Positions 34,601 through 46,003 are shown, counted from the stretch's first letter. The stretch: DNA of 64,000 bases from Chenopodium formosanum (GCA_024500155.1 CM044866.1:42771501-42835500), one strand, 5' to 3'. Translations and numbers: made by a program. Notes: generated from the letters alone by a model not told the origin.

Positions 34601-36961
34601 ATAAGCTTAATTCCTCGATAGTTAGAACAATCTTGAGCGTCTCCTTTGTTTTTATAAACCGGGACCAAGGTGCTCTTCCTCCAATCTTGTGGGATCCTTG
34701 TAGCCGTCCATATCTTGTTGAAAAGGTTTGTTAACCAATCAATACCAATCTTACCCAAACACCTCCACGCCTCTATCGGTACCCCATCAGGGCCAACCGC
34801 CTTCTTAGGTTTCATCTTCCTCAGTGCAATCTCCACCTCTACTCTCCTAATCCTTCGCACATACTCCATGTTGATTTCTTCATCACTCATAGAGGTATCT
34901 CCTATCACAACTCCATTACTTCCATTAAATAATTCATCGAAGTACCCCTTCCACCTGTCCTTGATGTCCTCCTCTTGCACTAGGACCATTTGGTTCTTAT
35001 CTTTGACACACTTCACCATGCCAATATCCTTCCTTGCCTCTTGTCTTCTCTTTGCCATCTTATAAATGATCCTTTCTCCCTCCTTGGAATCAAGCTTTTC
35101 ATAAACCTCCTGATATGCCTTTTCTTTTGCTTGGCGAACAGCTGCCTTCGCCTTACTCTTAGCCTCCTTATACGCTGCAAAGGTTTCATCACTCCTACAT
35201 TTTCCTAAGGCTTGATAGCATTCCCTTTTTTGCTTAATTACTGCTTTCACCTCTTCATTCCACCACGAAGTATCTCTCTGTACCGAAGTTCTTCCCCTTA
35301 CTTCCCCTAAGACCTCTTTGGCCACTCTTAGGAAACAGTTCTTCATTCGTAACCAGGTCATGTCCGGATCCACCTCTCCATCCCAATCCGCTTCTTCAAT
35401 TACCTTTTCTGTAAAAACCTTAGCTTTTGCATCCCTTAGGGTCCACCATCTTATCCTTGGTTCTTCTTGTCTAACTTTTTTCTTCGCCTTCTCTTTCAGA
35501 CGAATAGTCATTACCAATAGCCGGTGTTGGGTGACCACACTCTCCCCTGGGATAACCTTACAGTTTATGCAACTTTGTCTATCTATGCTCCTTGGGTCAG
35601 CATTATACAGAATTTTTTTTTTCAGTGATCATAATTTCTACTATCTGACTTGTTGTATGTCAATGCCCAAAAGTGAGCTAAATAGAAAAACAAGTTAGTT
35701 ATAATTCTGAATAGCTTTACAATCTGGTAACCTAGTTTTCAATAATGCACAATGTTATTGTGATGCATCTTTTACAAGGATCTTAAGTACATCAGTTTTC
35801 TTGATTTGTGAAGTATGCTGAAGATACTTGGTGATAGTTGCTTACCAGATTTGAAATGTCCTTCACATTGGTTTAATTGGGATTTGTCAATTCCTTCAAA
35901 GTTGAGAGAAAACTGGATAGAGTGTGATTGTCTCATTGTGTGAAACTGAGCGTTATTTTTGGGATATGGGTTTATCACACTTTTTTCAGTCAAAGTGGAA
36001 GTTAAACTGGTTTTTTAAGACAACTCTCCTTGTTCAAAAGATCACTCAGACAATTAATTCATTTGCCTCCTAAAATTTGTAAAGCACAAATTAAGTTCCT
36101 GTCTTTAGAAATTCTTGGCGATCCCTTTGCAACCAAGTCATATTTATGTCTAGTGCTCTCATCATTACTGTATATGACAGTGTCTTAAAGCAAAAGATGT
36201 CTACTTCATCCTGAAGTTCTTGCCAACATAGGAATTTATGCTTTTATTCATGGAGAACTTTACACATTTGATTTGGAATTCCATTACTCTCTTTGGAAAG
36301 AAATTATAAACACTCAAGTTTGGTATCGGATAAGAAAAAAACAATTTTATCGAGTAGGGAGGTGCCAATTTGATAACCAGGCAGCATGTTTAGTCCATTG
36401 CTGCTGAAGGTGTTAATTGCTAGAATTTTTTTTTTTTTTTTTTTTTTTTTTTGAGGAGGGTGGGGGGCGGGGGGGTTGGTTTGGACGCTGACACTTTGTT
36501 TGGATTAAAGGAGATAGAGAGATGGGATATCTTTCATTTGGATAATAAATGAGGAAGGGAATCGTGGAGAGAAATGGAGGGAAAATTTGTAAGAAATTGA
36601 TCTCTCTAACAATGGAGAAATTTGGAAGAAAACCTCATCATTCTTTCCTCCCTCCCCATCTTTTCCTTCTCCTTTCTTTATCCAAACACACATGCAGTAT
36701 GTTGTCTCTGGCTTGTGTTCATGATTAGGAAACCAAACATCCATGATATAGGTCAGAAATGATGCAGTGAGATGTAGATTGACAGAAAATATATCTAACC
36801 TGGATGTAATTAAACTCAATTTTACTACCCCGAAACATGCTAATGCTCTATATTTAGTCTAATTACTAACATTTATATTCATGACAAGCAGGTATTCTCT
36901 ATCAGCTGCTGTGACATACATGGCTTACAAGAGATTAAAGCCAAGAAAAATCCGGAGATAG
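22638..36961 (+). CDS. SURF1: SURF1-like cytochrome c oxidase assembly protein, six exons
   Basis: Inner-membrane mitochondrial factor needed for assembly of cytochrome c oxidase (complex IV). Exons: 22638-22803, 23002-23102, 25073-25308, 31411-31585, 31673-31956 and 36892-36961; all borders are GT-AG and phases agree, giving 343 residues. The N-terminus MAASISKTLTRNIRFITTSS is a plausible mitochondrial presequence, followed by a proline-rich stretch. Transmembrane segment 1 is about residues 65-83 (MFLFLPGAITFGLGSW). The conserved family blocks LEFRRVVCRGAFDE, YVGPRSRSISG, VNRGWVPRSW and VIRGGEKPSIFVP follow, then MPQDHLNYTLTWYSLSAA leads into transmembrane segment 2 near the C-terminus, which ends in a basic tail. 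Intron 3 (6.1 kb) holds a CACTA element and intron 5 (4.9 kb) a hAT-derived fold-back and a LINE. The coding frame is intact. Confidence 0.95.
26850..28130. repeat. Diverged direct duplication inside the CACTA element
   Basis: The segments about 26850-27370 and 27530-28060 share ordered blocks: AAAATCATCCCAATAGTA, AGCAxGGTAxTTTGAACC, GGAAAGAC, GAAATTAGCAAAG and TGACCA, about 670 bp apart. Probably intron-like captured sequence duplicated in the element. No open frame. Confidence 0.6.
28495..28580 (-). pseudogene. Captured exon of LPA1 / 2-phosphoglycerate-kinase-like P-loop gene
   Basis: Minus-strand translation gives IRERKESLTILLCGTSGCGK followed by STLSSLL and a GTATG donor at 28494. GTSGCGKST is a Walker A (P-loop) motif, and the surrounding residues match plant P-loop proteins of the low-phytic-acid 1 (LPA1) group. 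Only this exon is recognisable; the upstream border is approximate. It lies inside a CACTA element and antisense to SURF1, so this is a transduplicated fragment and not a working gene. Confidence 0.65.
31083..31110. repeat. Poly-G run of about 28 bases in SURF1 intron 3
   Basis: An uninterrupted G tract following GAGA. Length may be uncertain because long G runs are sequenced poorly. Confidence 0.7.
32108..33243. mobile_element. Fold-back element with hAT transposase remains, SURF1 intron 5
   Basis: Outer arms of about 140 bp (ACGTGGGATGTTTTGGAAC at left; GTTCCAAAATGTCACACGT at right) are inverted. Further inside, 32285-32580 and 32780-33045 are again inverted copies of each other. Both inner arms encode a peptide of the type YIEDLTxRMDDIRWVxVGDN. 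The plus-strand centre 32617-32930 reads WSTYSYIHNIKRNRL, ADKLVFVHSNLRL and then YIEDLTLRMDDIRWVFVGDN, which resembles the C-terminal dimerisation region of hAT transposases (one stop codon at about 32776). No complete transposase and no clear 8-bp target duplication. Confidence 0.6.
33305..35591 (-). mobile_element. 5'-truncated LINE (RTE-like), SURF1 intron 5
   Basis: Bounded by an exact 11-bp target-site duplication TTGGGTCAGCA (33294-33304 and 35592-35602). On the minus strand the element ends in a TTGA tetranucleotide tail (33305-33328), the simple-repeat tail expected of RTE-type non-LTR retrotransposons. The 5' end starts inside the last part of the endonuclease domain. Its single long frame is still open, so insertion is probably recent. 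Confidence 0.9.
33376..35591 (-). CDS. LINE reverse transcriptase, N-terminally truncated
   Basis: An open frame of about 737 codons, entered in frame at the truncated 5' border and ending at 33376. The first residues include CINCKVIPGES and TQHRLLVM, the tail of an apurinic-type endonuclease. Then a basic coiled-coil-like linker and a complete reverse transcriptase follow: KAVGPDGVPIEAW, NYRGIKLMSHTMKLWERVI, QFGFMPGRSTMEA, MVFIDLEKAYDKVPRE, LHQGSALSPFLF, and the catalytic FADD. The C-terminal part has LRWFGHVRRRPEGAPVRR and GRGRPKMTW, typical of plant RTE elements. The endonuclease is missing, so it cannot retrotranspose alone. The first usable internal start is GTG/ATG-poor; no promoter is seen. 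Confidence 0.88.
36492..36695. mobile_element. MITE-like inverted-repeat element
   Basis: CTTTGTTTGGATTAAAGGAG on the left and CTCCTTTCTTTATCCAAACA on the right are imperfect complements. It lies in SURF1 intron 5, about 200 bp before exon 6. Confidence 0.5.
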
Positions 36962-37589
36962 TATTTAATTTATAAAAGTCCTAGGAATTCCCTGTTTATT
37001 TCTTGACTGTGCTAGAGAATACTGAAGATCAGGTGCTGTCTACCAATTACTGACATCTTTTGTCATCATGTCAGAGGACATGTTTCGCTGTTATAAGATA
37101 TTCTGGTATATACAAGCAGCAGATGATGATATTGATTTTGCAAACAAAACTTTGAGAATTTGAAACCTTGCTAGAAATTTTGGAATTTAAACATTGGAAC
37201 AGATTAGTTCCTTTTTCAAATCACAGATTCACAACACACTGATGTACAAGCTGCTATACAAGTCCAGGGCATCAGGCATTGATCTTTTAAGATTCCGTAA
37301 GTGCTCAAGACCAATATTAGAGGGTGATGTTACAATAATGATTTGAGTTGACTGAATATCAACATATCATTGCCAGACATCCAATAAAGAAAACTCTTTG
37401 CTTCAGTCACAATGCAGCTTGTATTTTGACTTAATACATTGTAATTTTTGTATTATTTGCTCTATATATTTTTGATTATTTTTGACAAATCCTCATCTCA
37501 CATGCTTCATTACATTAAATGAACTTGCAAACATTAAATATGGAGTAATAAGAGGTTAAAGAGTGCAAATTTTGTAGAAGTCAATAATT

Positions 37590-37687
37590 CACAAACAATA
37601 CCAACGATGTTTGAAGTCTAGGGTTCGAATCATGCCAAGTGATGATGCTTGTGGGTAGAGATTTTTACCCTTCCCTTACTCCCAAGT
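37590..37687 (+). repeat. tRNA-derived SINE-like piece
   Basis: GGGTTCGAATCATG resembles a polymerase III B box. The sequence seems to resume after the element at 37688-38352 and end in an A-rich run near 38410, so the next element probably inserted into it. No clear A box, so tentative. Confidence 0.35.
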
Positions 37688-38352
37688 AGGGATGGCAATG
37701 GGTCAGGTCCACTGAGACCTAGACCCAGACCCGAAATTTTAGTGGTGGATCCAGATCCGATCTAGACCCACTGGGTTTAAAAAAATCAGACCCAGATCTG
37801 TTAGGTCTAGCGGGTCTCAGGTCTAAGACGGGTTCAAAACGGGTCCAAATATAATTTTTTTATAATTTTTCATAATCTTTTATATATATATTATAAATTT
37901 ATAACTATACTAGTACTTGATATAATAAAAGATGCATTATAAAAAATTGTTCATATTTTTTATACACAAATGATTTGTTCATTGAAAAGTAAAGACAATG
38001 CATGAAAAAAAAAAACTTAAAAACTAAGATTCTTGGCAGCTTGTTGTTTTGCTGACGTACTTTCTCTAAAATCTATCTTCTCAACCTCTAATTACGTACT
38101 ATATTACTAATCTAATATATCTAATTAAGTGGTTTATTTTAATAATAGTATGTCTAATGTACATTTTTTATTTATAAAAAAAAATAAAATAAAATCCGGG
38201 TCCATGGGTCGGATCTGAGTCCAAAAAGTGTAGACCTAGACCCGACCCGACCCATTAAACTTAGACCCAAACCCATTGGGTGTAAAATTTAAGGACCCAG
38301 GCCCTAAAATATGGGTCGGTTCCAACCGGATCTAGGACCCATTGCCATCCCT
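37688..38352. mobile_element. Mutator-like MITE with 10-bp target duplication
   Basis: Termini AGGGATGGCAATGGGTC and GACCCATTGCCATCCCT. The target duplication ACTCCCAAGT is exact (37678-37687 and 38353-38362); 9-10 bp is the Mutator-like size. Both ends are rich in GACCCG/CGGGTC motifs (for example AGACCCAGACCCGA), the centre is AT-rich, and no transposase is present. Confidence 0.85.
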
Positions 38353-38566
38353 ACTCCCAAGTGTTTGGTCTTTATATGCAGGACTAATTTACCATTAGAT
38401 TAAAATAAAAAATAACACACATTTTTACATTCTATCGGAGTAACAAAAGTATATTTATTTCTAATGTGGTTTTTTTAATTTAAGAACATCAAAACGTCTT
38501 AGTCCTATTGATGGAGTTGATTACTTGAAGATTTTTTTTTTCAATATTCTATTCGTTATTGATAGG

Positions 38567-39441
38567 TAGAGCTGTCAAAAACTGATCTGATCCGAAAACT
38601 CGATTTGAACCGGTAATGATCTGAACCTTATTTGTACCCGAACAATGGGGTGAAACTAGTGATCTGTAACCCGACCTGAATCGATCTGATGTTAACCGAC
38701 AACCGATTTGATCCAATTTTTTATGACCTAAACCCGAACCTGCACCCGATCTGATATAACCGTCAACCGATTTAATCCGACCCGACAACAATCCGAACCC
38801 GAATTAGTACCCGACCCAATTAGAACCTAAAAATGATTATAATCCAACACAACATGTTATTGACCCGAGTCATGAAAGATTTAATAAAATTTTACACACC
38901 TTTCATTCAACTGGTACAGTTCTGTAAACCCTCAATCCTTAATAAAATATTAGTACAATTTGTTCAGCTTATATACCTTTTGTTCTCTATTACTTCGCAT
39001 ATAGGCTTAATAAAATCTTGATAATGTTTGATCAAATTATAAAAGGCGTAATTATATAAGTTCAGATTCACCACATCGATATTTATTCGAATTGAATTTG
39101 AACCAAAACTAAGAATGATCTAACGACTTTAAGATTATCCGACCAAATAATTATCTAACCCAACCCTAACCCGAACCTGAATGTACCATCTATTAACCCG
39201 CCCAAACCCGACTCAACACAACTCGAACCTGAAATTGAACCCGATCTGAATTTGACTAGAATCGAACCCAACCTATACCCGAAAATGTAAACGCCGGAAT
39301 AATCTAAACCGAAATTGATCCGACCTAAACCTGAACTTGATTTGAGGCTAGATTGACCCGACATAACCTGATCCTAATTCAACCCGAAACCTAATTTGAC
39401 TCGACCCGAACCCGACTTAAATACCCAAATTGACAGCTCTA
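38567..39441. mobile_element. Inverted-repeat element rich in GACCCGA motifs
   Basis: Termini TAGAGCTGTCAA and TTGACAGCTCTA. The interior has dozens of ACCCGA, GATCTGA and AACCTGA variants in one orientation. It resembles 37688-38352 in motif content, but the ends differ. No exact target duplication seen; no convincing coding frame. Confidence 0.65.
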
Positions 39442-39743
39442 ACCATGATCCCTTCCATTTTGATTAGGATTTTTAATAAGAACTCGTATTAGATATCAAA
39501 TTTAGTGTCCATAGTTCATATATATCCCACATAAGATTCTATAAACCTATATTAAAAAAATAAAAAAGGTTATATTCATCGGATTTCTTATTAAAAAAAA
39601 AAAACAGTAAATAAATAATTGTTGAGTAGTTCCTGAAACCCTTTTCCCATTTCCACAAAATATCAAACACCACTCAGCCTTCGGTTGCCACCACCGGAGC
39701 ATATTCAAACTTCTCCAGGAAACAAACTCAGTCATTTGCTAGG

Positions 39744-41085
39744 TATATATTCGTTGTCTTACACTCTTTCATTTCTTAATTCTTTTGAATTTAAATTCAA
39801 TTTCTTTTAGTATTATACTGTATAATTGTTATTGGATGATAATTTTATAATTAGTGAAATCTATGATATTTCATTCTACCACTAATAACAACTTCTTCAA
39901 CCTTCCAATCCCAGATTTTTCCTATGTCAAAAAAATAAATAAAAAAATTGATAAAATTTTGGATTTCTTGAGAGTTTCAGATTTTGTTAACCTGTGATAG
40001 TGTGAAAGGTTTTACAATCTACAGTTATAATTTCAATTTCTCATTTCTGATGATTGGGTGAAAAGGGAAGTTAATTTCAAAGACATAACTAGGCTTAGTT
40101 ATTTAGAATTTTGAAGTTTTTTCTTTATGAAAAATTGAAGATTGTAGAAATTAGAGAAGTCCGGTGCATCACTTGGTAAAACTAGTTACAATATTAAAAA
40201 GGGTTTATATATTAGTCTTATTGTAGTTTAATGAAGAAGTTTGGTTCCTTGTTAGGATCGTGAATCTAATTATATCAATGTTAATTCGACTTAAGACTCT
40301 AACAAACATTGGTATGGCAATTGGGTACTTCATTTCGGACCAAAATAATGCAATATCTTTAAAGTGGCACACTGGACTGTTTTACAATTGAGGGCGTACC
40401 TTGTGGGCTGTTGTGGCCTAGTCTGACATGACACTTTAATTGAGTCTGAGAATGATATCGTGAAATCTAACTTGTTTGATCCTGTCAAAGTTATGAGTGT
40501 GAAGTGTTCCTTCTTCATGTAATGGCTTGAATGGCCTTATTGTCTTTAAAGAATCTTGGTGTTTTTATCTGTTAAATTGCTGAATTATTTTTATTTTTCA
40601 AGGCGAACTCCTCCCAATACTACTTTAAAAATTTTATCACACTCCCAAAAAGAAATGTGTCATATAAATTGGAATTGGGGAGGGGGAGATAATAGAGAAG
40701 ACGAGGGAGGAGAATATGGGGTGGGGGTGGCTATGAGGGAGGAGAGAGAAAATGGGATGGCATAGTATTAAGACAGGAGAGAAAAGGGGTTAATTTAGAG
40801 AGAGGAGAGAGAGTGGGTTGCTATGGCCGGGGATGAGTGGATTCAGGGTAAATCTGACTTTTTACCACAAAAACACATTTTAAAAAGGAAACGAGTCAAC
40901 CAAAAAGAAACTTCCCAAAAAAAAATATGTGTCAACTAATTTAGAACGGAGGAAGTAACTTTTATTTGATGTATAGTGAGACTTGGGACTTTGGGTTGCT
41001 TTCATGCTCTCTGTAAATAGTTCATAATAAGTACTTAGTAGAAGGTCCTCTTTGCTAAGACTCTTCTGTTTTTCTCTCTCTTCAG
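39744..41085 (+). other. Probable 5'UTR intron of the PORR gene
   Basis: A CT/CA-rich leader (about 39640-39743) ends in TAG before GTATAT, and a pyrimidine tract with TTCAG precedes GGATCTG at 41086, 70 bp ahead of the start codon. Inside, 40602-40957 looks like a decayed Stowaway-like MITE (ACTCCTCCCA to GGAGGAAGT) with a purine-rich middle. The assignment is inferred from splice signals only. Confidence 0.35.
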
Positions 41086-41155
41086 GGATCTGCATTTTGT
41101 CAATTTTTGACAATAGGCAATATCTTTGTCTAATTCCTAGCCCTAGTTGACATTC

Positions 41156-42415
41156 ATGCTCTCCATATGTCGGTCCACAACAAAAACTTCAAAGAAACTT
41201 CTCTGCCATGCTAAGAAAATTGCCCTTTTCTCTCTCAACAAGGATCCACTATCATTTTGTTGCATCCGAAAGTTGAGTTATGTGAATGTGTATATGAAAT
41301 GGAAAAAGAATTGCAGCTATGACTCAATTGAAACAATTTACAGAAGCCCAGAATTGAAACCATTGATATCTCTTAAAAATTGCATTGCCCAAGCTCCTAG
41401 TGGCTGCATTCCAATCTCAGATGTATCTAAAAGGGGCTTAGTATTGGATGTGCCCGTCAAAGTTGCGAAGTTTTTGAGGCGGTATCCTTCTGTGTTTGAA
41501 GAGTTCGTGGGGCCTCAATACAATTTGCCATGGTTTAGATTGACCCCAAAAGCAATGGAGATTGACGTGGAAGAGAAGGCGATTTATGAGGATTATAAAT
41601 CGGATTTGCAACTTAGGCTGAAGAAGTTGATACTAATGACTAAAGAGAAGAGGTTGCCGTTGAGGATAATTCAAGGAGTTCAGTGGTATCTAGGTCTGCC
41701 TGATAATTTTCTGAAAAATCCTGATATAAATCTTGATAGTTCTTTTAGGTTTGTGGAAATGGAAAATGGGGATAGAGGATTAGCCGTAGAGAGTGGAGAA
41801 AAGCTGATGTCCATTTTGCAGAAAAATGCTGTACAGAGAGGGCTGAGCAATGGGGGATGGATGGAACCAATACCATTCCCGCTTTTTCCCTCTAGGGGTT
41901 TGAGATTGAAGAGAAAGATTTCGGCTTGGTTGGATGAGTTTCAGAAGCTTCCTTATGTGTCTCCATATGAGGACTTTTCACATTTGAGTCCAGATAGTGA
42001 TATAGCAGAAAAAAGAGTTGTGGGTGTTTTGCATGAATTACTCTGCCTCTTTGTAGAAAATGCTGCTCCAAGGAAAAAACTTCTGTGTCTTAAAAAGTTT
42101 TTGAACTTGCCGCAAAAGTTTCACAAGGCATTTGAGCGACACCCACATATGTTTTACCTTTCCATGAAGGCCCATACCTGCACAGCAATCCTGAAAGAGG
42201 CTTATGAAGATGAGGCTGCTATAGAGAGGCATCCCTTGTTTACCGTGAGAAAGAAATACATAGAGCTGATGAATGATTCTGATAGGATCCTAAAACAACG
42301 GAAGTCAAATACTCACTTTGCTTATGGAGAAGTTTCTGATTCAGAGTCTGCCTCAGATTTAAATTCAGAATGCAATGTTGAAGATTGTATAGTAGTGGAG
42401 AAGAGCTCCTTTTAA
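41156..42415 (+). CDS. PORR-domain organellar RNA-splicing factor (WTF9-like)
   Basis: Single-exon coding region, 419 residues from ATG at 41156. The plant organelle RNA recognition (PORR) domain family binds group II introns and helps splice them in chloroplasts or mitochondria. The N-terminus (MLSICRSTTKTSKKLLCHAK) is basic and poor in acidic residues, as in a targeting peptide. The domain covers about residues 45-375: VYMKWKKNCSYDSIE, VPVKVAKFLRRYPSVFEEF, LPWFRLTPKA, RLPLRIIQGVQWYLGLPDNF, PYEDFSHL, VGVLHELLCLFVENAAPRK and FERHPHMFYLS. The C-terminal tail is Ser/Asp/Glu-rich. WTF9-type (mitochondrial) is the closest guess; other paralogues such as RPD1 cannot be excluded. Intronless coding is common in this family. 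Confidence 0.88.
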   Translation: MLSICRSTTKTSKKLLCHAKKIALFSLNKDPLSFCCIRKLSYVNVYMKWKKNCSYDSIETIYRSPELKPLISLKNCIAQAPSGCIPISDVSKRGLVLDVPVKVAKFLRRYPSVFEEFVGPQYNLPWFRLTPKAMEIDVEEKAIYEDYKSDLQLRLKKLILMTKEKRLPLRIIQGVQWYLGLPDNFLKNPDINLDSSFRFVEMENGDRGLAVESGEKLMSILQKNAVQRGLSNGGWMEPIPFPLFPSRGLRLKRKISAWLDEFQKLPYVSPYEDFSHLSPDSDIAEKRVVGVLHELLCLFVENAAPRKKLLCLKKFLNLPQKFHKAFERHPHMFYLSMKAHTCTAILKEAYEDEAAIERHPLFTVRKKYIELMNDSDRILKQRKSNTHFAYGEVSDSESASDLNSECNVEDCIVVEKSSF

Positions 42416-43195
42416 GTACACATGTTATCAACAACTTGCAGCTAGATAGAGGTCTGTATATCTTTCAAATATTGGCTGATGTTACAAAATATTGGAATTG
42501 TTTAAAAATATTAAAATGTTGTATAAAGTCATACAGAGATTAAGAATGAAATCTATCCCTGAGCCCATTCTGCTTTTCACTACATTCTCCTGTCCCAAGT
42601 AAGAGCTTCATGATACTTTCATATGGCTTATGTTATGTTCCTTTTCTACCTCTTGTTCCTTGCTTTTGATGAATTAAACCATGGAGGTTTCTGACTGTCA
42701 AGCTTTTATTCACTGTGATCATCTGCACCCACCTCAAGTACTTATTCCCATCTTTAACAATGAACAAATAAAATTATTTGTGTTACTATTGAAATAAAAT
42801 AATATAAAAAAAATTATGGAATGATGAATAGTGGCATGAACAAATGTGAATGGTTTGGAAAACCAAACCATTTGTGAAAATTATTTGTCTGACAAAACTT
42901 ACTTTTATTGATTATTTTAATGATAAATATTGTATTTTAATTTTTAGGAAAAGATAAATTAAAGGTGGGGTAGGTGAATAGTAACATGAACAATATTGTT
43001 TTTTGGTTCATTGTTAAGAGGAGAATGTTGGAAATTATATGTTTGATTTATGTATATGAGAGAGAAAGTATTTTTTTTGTGAATAGTAACATGAACAATT
43101 TTTTTTTTTGTTCATGAATAAGGATGCTTTATTTTATCCCTTATTTGTGCAGTTATTTGTAATTTTTATTCTTATTCATGTTTGAACTGTTACCT

Positions 43196-43228
<33 letters not shown>

Positions 43229-45015
43229 ACAATAAAAGAAAATTTTAATTGCAAGGTAAAATTTTACAAACAAATCCAATACAAGAAAGATGATAAAAAA
43301 AAACACCTATACAATTCATCTTCCTACCTTCTAGAAAAGGTGAAAGAAAGAAAATATTCATATGCCAGTATCTTTAAGAGACTTCAGAAACCAAAGCAGT
43401 TTACTTGACTAACAGAAATTCATTCATTTAATCAATTCATCAGTAGACCTGGAGAGAAAATTGCCTTAACACTGCTTCACTGGACATACATTTGCCATAA
43501 AATTTAATTATTCCTCACATGAATTGCTTTGTTCTGGCTAACACTGACCGAGGGGTTGAGAACCGCTGATGCTTCAGTATGTTCATCACCGCTGGCTACT
43601 AGCTTGTGCAACTTTGTCCTCCACACCAGACCCTTTTTATAGAAATTGTACAGGGGCCAAACTGGCCTTATTTGAGCGGCTCTGATATTTATAAGCAGCT
43701 AAGTACTTGTGCACCAAGTGCTTGTGCCAACTCCTCAATTTTCTTTCTGGAAAAGGAAGAAAGTGCTTGACAACATTTTATGTAGGTGCTTGTAAACTGC
43801 TCACAAACTTCAAGGAATTAAATCTCTGTGCTAATTTGGAAAATATACTGCTCTTGTTTCAGGTTTGAGTTTTGATTTGTATGTTCTGCTCCTTTTGAGT
43901 TCAACTGCTAGATGAAGTTGTAATGTTTACCCAGATTACTGACACTATGTTTCTAAATTGCAAGTGGTTTTTCTAGGTTTCGGGAGGATTATAGGAGTGT
44001 CCTTGGGAAGTTGTTTGACGAGACTTGTTCCTACTGAAAGGCACTTTTGATCAGTGATGCTGGTGTGAAATAGTTTTGATGATTGTTGGGTGTGCGTTAG
44101 ATGGAATTTCAGGTCAATGCTGGTGATTGATCTGGTAACATAAAGGTCAGTGTACATGAAGCTAAGTGTCGTACTTATGGAAATCATCAAATTTCTGTGT
44201 TGTGCAATCTTGGTACTTCGATTATCTGCATATGATCTATGTTCTGACTTTTATGCAGTCTAGAATTTTGTGCTGCCTTTTCCTGTATACAAATACCATT
44301 TTAGTTTGAATTCCTCTACCATAGCTATCTTGCATAATGTTGCTTGTGTTGTCCGTCAACAGCTCCTGATCATTATCTTGTATAGTGATGGTTTGAGGGA
44401 ATAGGCAGTCAAGTTCAGAGTATGTGGAATGAACACCGGCCTGAGAAGCTGCATTCAGCATCAGGACTATATTGATAAAGCAGAAGCTGAATTTTCAGCG
44501 ACGAATAACTTGCTGACGCTGACCAAAGACCTGTGCCATTATAGTGAGACCGTATTGGGATGACCTTACCGAAACCTAAGTAATTTGGCCATTAACGTCC
44601 CTTATTCTTGAAGAGGGGAAGTTTCATGGTTTGCTTGTTGCTTTGATTCAAACTGACGAACCGGTTACTAGTCTTTGTAGTGGGAGCATATACAATTATA
44701 CATGCACTTAGGCCTCAGCTTTATTCTATATTGAACTTCGGATTTATGCTGTATATTGGGATTATATAGGGCCATTTTGGGATTGTTGTAATATTACAGA
44801 GGCGATTATAGAAACATAAACACTCGATATTGGTCATGAGTTTTTCGAGATAGGGAGGCGGACTAGGCGGTGTTGTATGTAATTAGTGTTTTATCTCACT
44901 TGAATGACTTGATCAATGTTTAGGATTGAGAAATTCAATCCATTCCTCTAATTCTTAGAAGAATGGGCTTGAACCAGAGTATAAGGTAAGTCTATGTTCT
45001 CGAATTTTAATCCTA
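42416..45015. other. Spacer, no gene seen
   Basis: Starts with the likely PORR 3'UTR. A T run of about 29 bases lies at 43198-43226. The stretch 43440-44900 has balanced composition and could be transcribed, but all frames are short and no family is recognised. AT-rich repeats with GAATAGT(A/G)ACATGAACAA occur at 42826, 42978 and 43081. Confidence 0.4.
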
Positions 45016-45330
45016 GGCCTTGTTTGGTTGGCTAAAAATTTTGTGGGAAGTCATAATTCCTATGAATTTCATTTTCACTCTCTTGTTTGGTTGACACAAA
45101 AAAGTGAAAATGGGGGCAATCAAAATTCATGGGAATTTTGACTTCCCACAAAACATGGAAATTCACTTACCTTACCCCCCTTGGTAAGTCGAAATTCTCA
45201 TGGAAATTTACTTCCTCCATTTTTAACCAAACAAATTTGTTGAATTTCCGTGATTTTAATAATGGAATTTATTTCCCACAAATTGAAATTTCACAGGAAT
45301 TTACACTTCCCTAATGAACCAAACGACCCC
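45016..45330. mobile_element. MITE, GGCCTTGTTTGGTT type
   Basis: GGCCTTGTTTGGTTGG at left, AACCAAACGACCCC at right, with flanking CTA duplication (45013-45015, 45331-45333). The interior is repeated inverted copies of GGAATTT and CACAAA motifs. Harbinger-like. Confidence 0.65.
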
Positions 45331-45828
45331 CTACTAGTATCCAACCAATAATACCTAGTACTAAACTAAAGATTGATGTAAAGCTTTTCTATGTTCAAGT
45401 AATACGAGGATATCATTCAGCTTTACGAGGATATGCACGAGAATTCATTATCTATAAAATTTAGACCTATTTGTTATCAAATTTTAACGATGAAAATCTA
45501 AAGTAATTCAATAAACTAAATTCAATTAAAGGGATCACTTTAATTGTATTGCAAATCATGATATCTACTCCAATGTACTCATTACCTACGGAGTAGTTTT
45601 TTGTGTATGTTAAGACATTTGCCTTGCATTACGACACATGCTTGTCATAAGTTTTTTTTTAATTAATTAATTAAATTTTATTTATTTATTTATTTATTAT
45701 TATTGCAAGTAAGTTATTTTTTTTTCAAATGAGTGTAAGGCACTCCCAATCTAACTTTATAAAAATAAATCCACATTATAAATAAACTTATTATAAATCA
45801 TAATCTTAAAATCAACCCCTCTCAATAT

Positions 45829-46003
45829 ATATTTTTTTTTTTACTTTACGGTTTTTTATTCAGTATTTACGGGCCAAACAGTTGAATAATTGGAAGTAGA
45901 GGGGAGAGTAAGGGAATCCCTACCGCCAAGTATGTTCACTTAGTAGGATTTGAACCCTAAACCTCTAAAATCTAAGGTGAGAATCTTGCCAAATGAGTCA
46001 ATA
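45829..46003 (-). repeat. tRNA-derived SINE-like element
   Basis: Minus strand: TTTGGCAAGATTCTC (A-box-like), then GGGTTCAAATCCTAC (B box), then a body ending in an A-rich tail near 45829. Spacing fits a polymerase III promoter. Confidence 0.5.

Noticed and set aside
34670..35065. 131-codon plus-strand frame and similar ones at 33452 and 35318
   Set aside because: Shadows of the LINE reverse transcriptase on the other strand.
41147..41155. Earlier TTG start for the PORR protein
   Set aside because: A nuclear plant gene should start at ATG; the ATG at 41156 is nine bases downstream and in frame.
43945..44461. Minus-strand frames of 74-81 codons
   Set aside because: No motif or splice logic; could be within a transcribed 3' region but not a supported gene.
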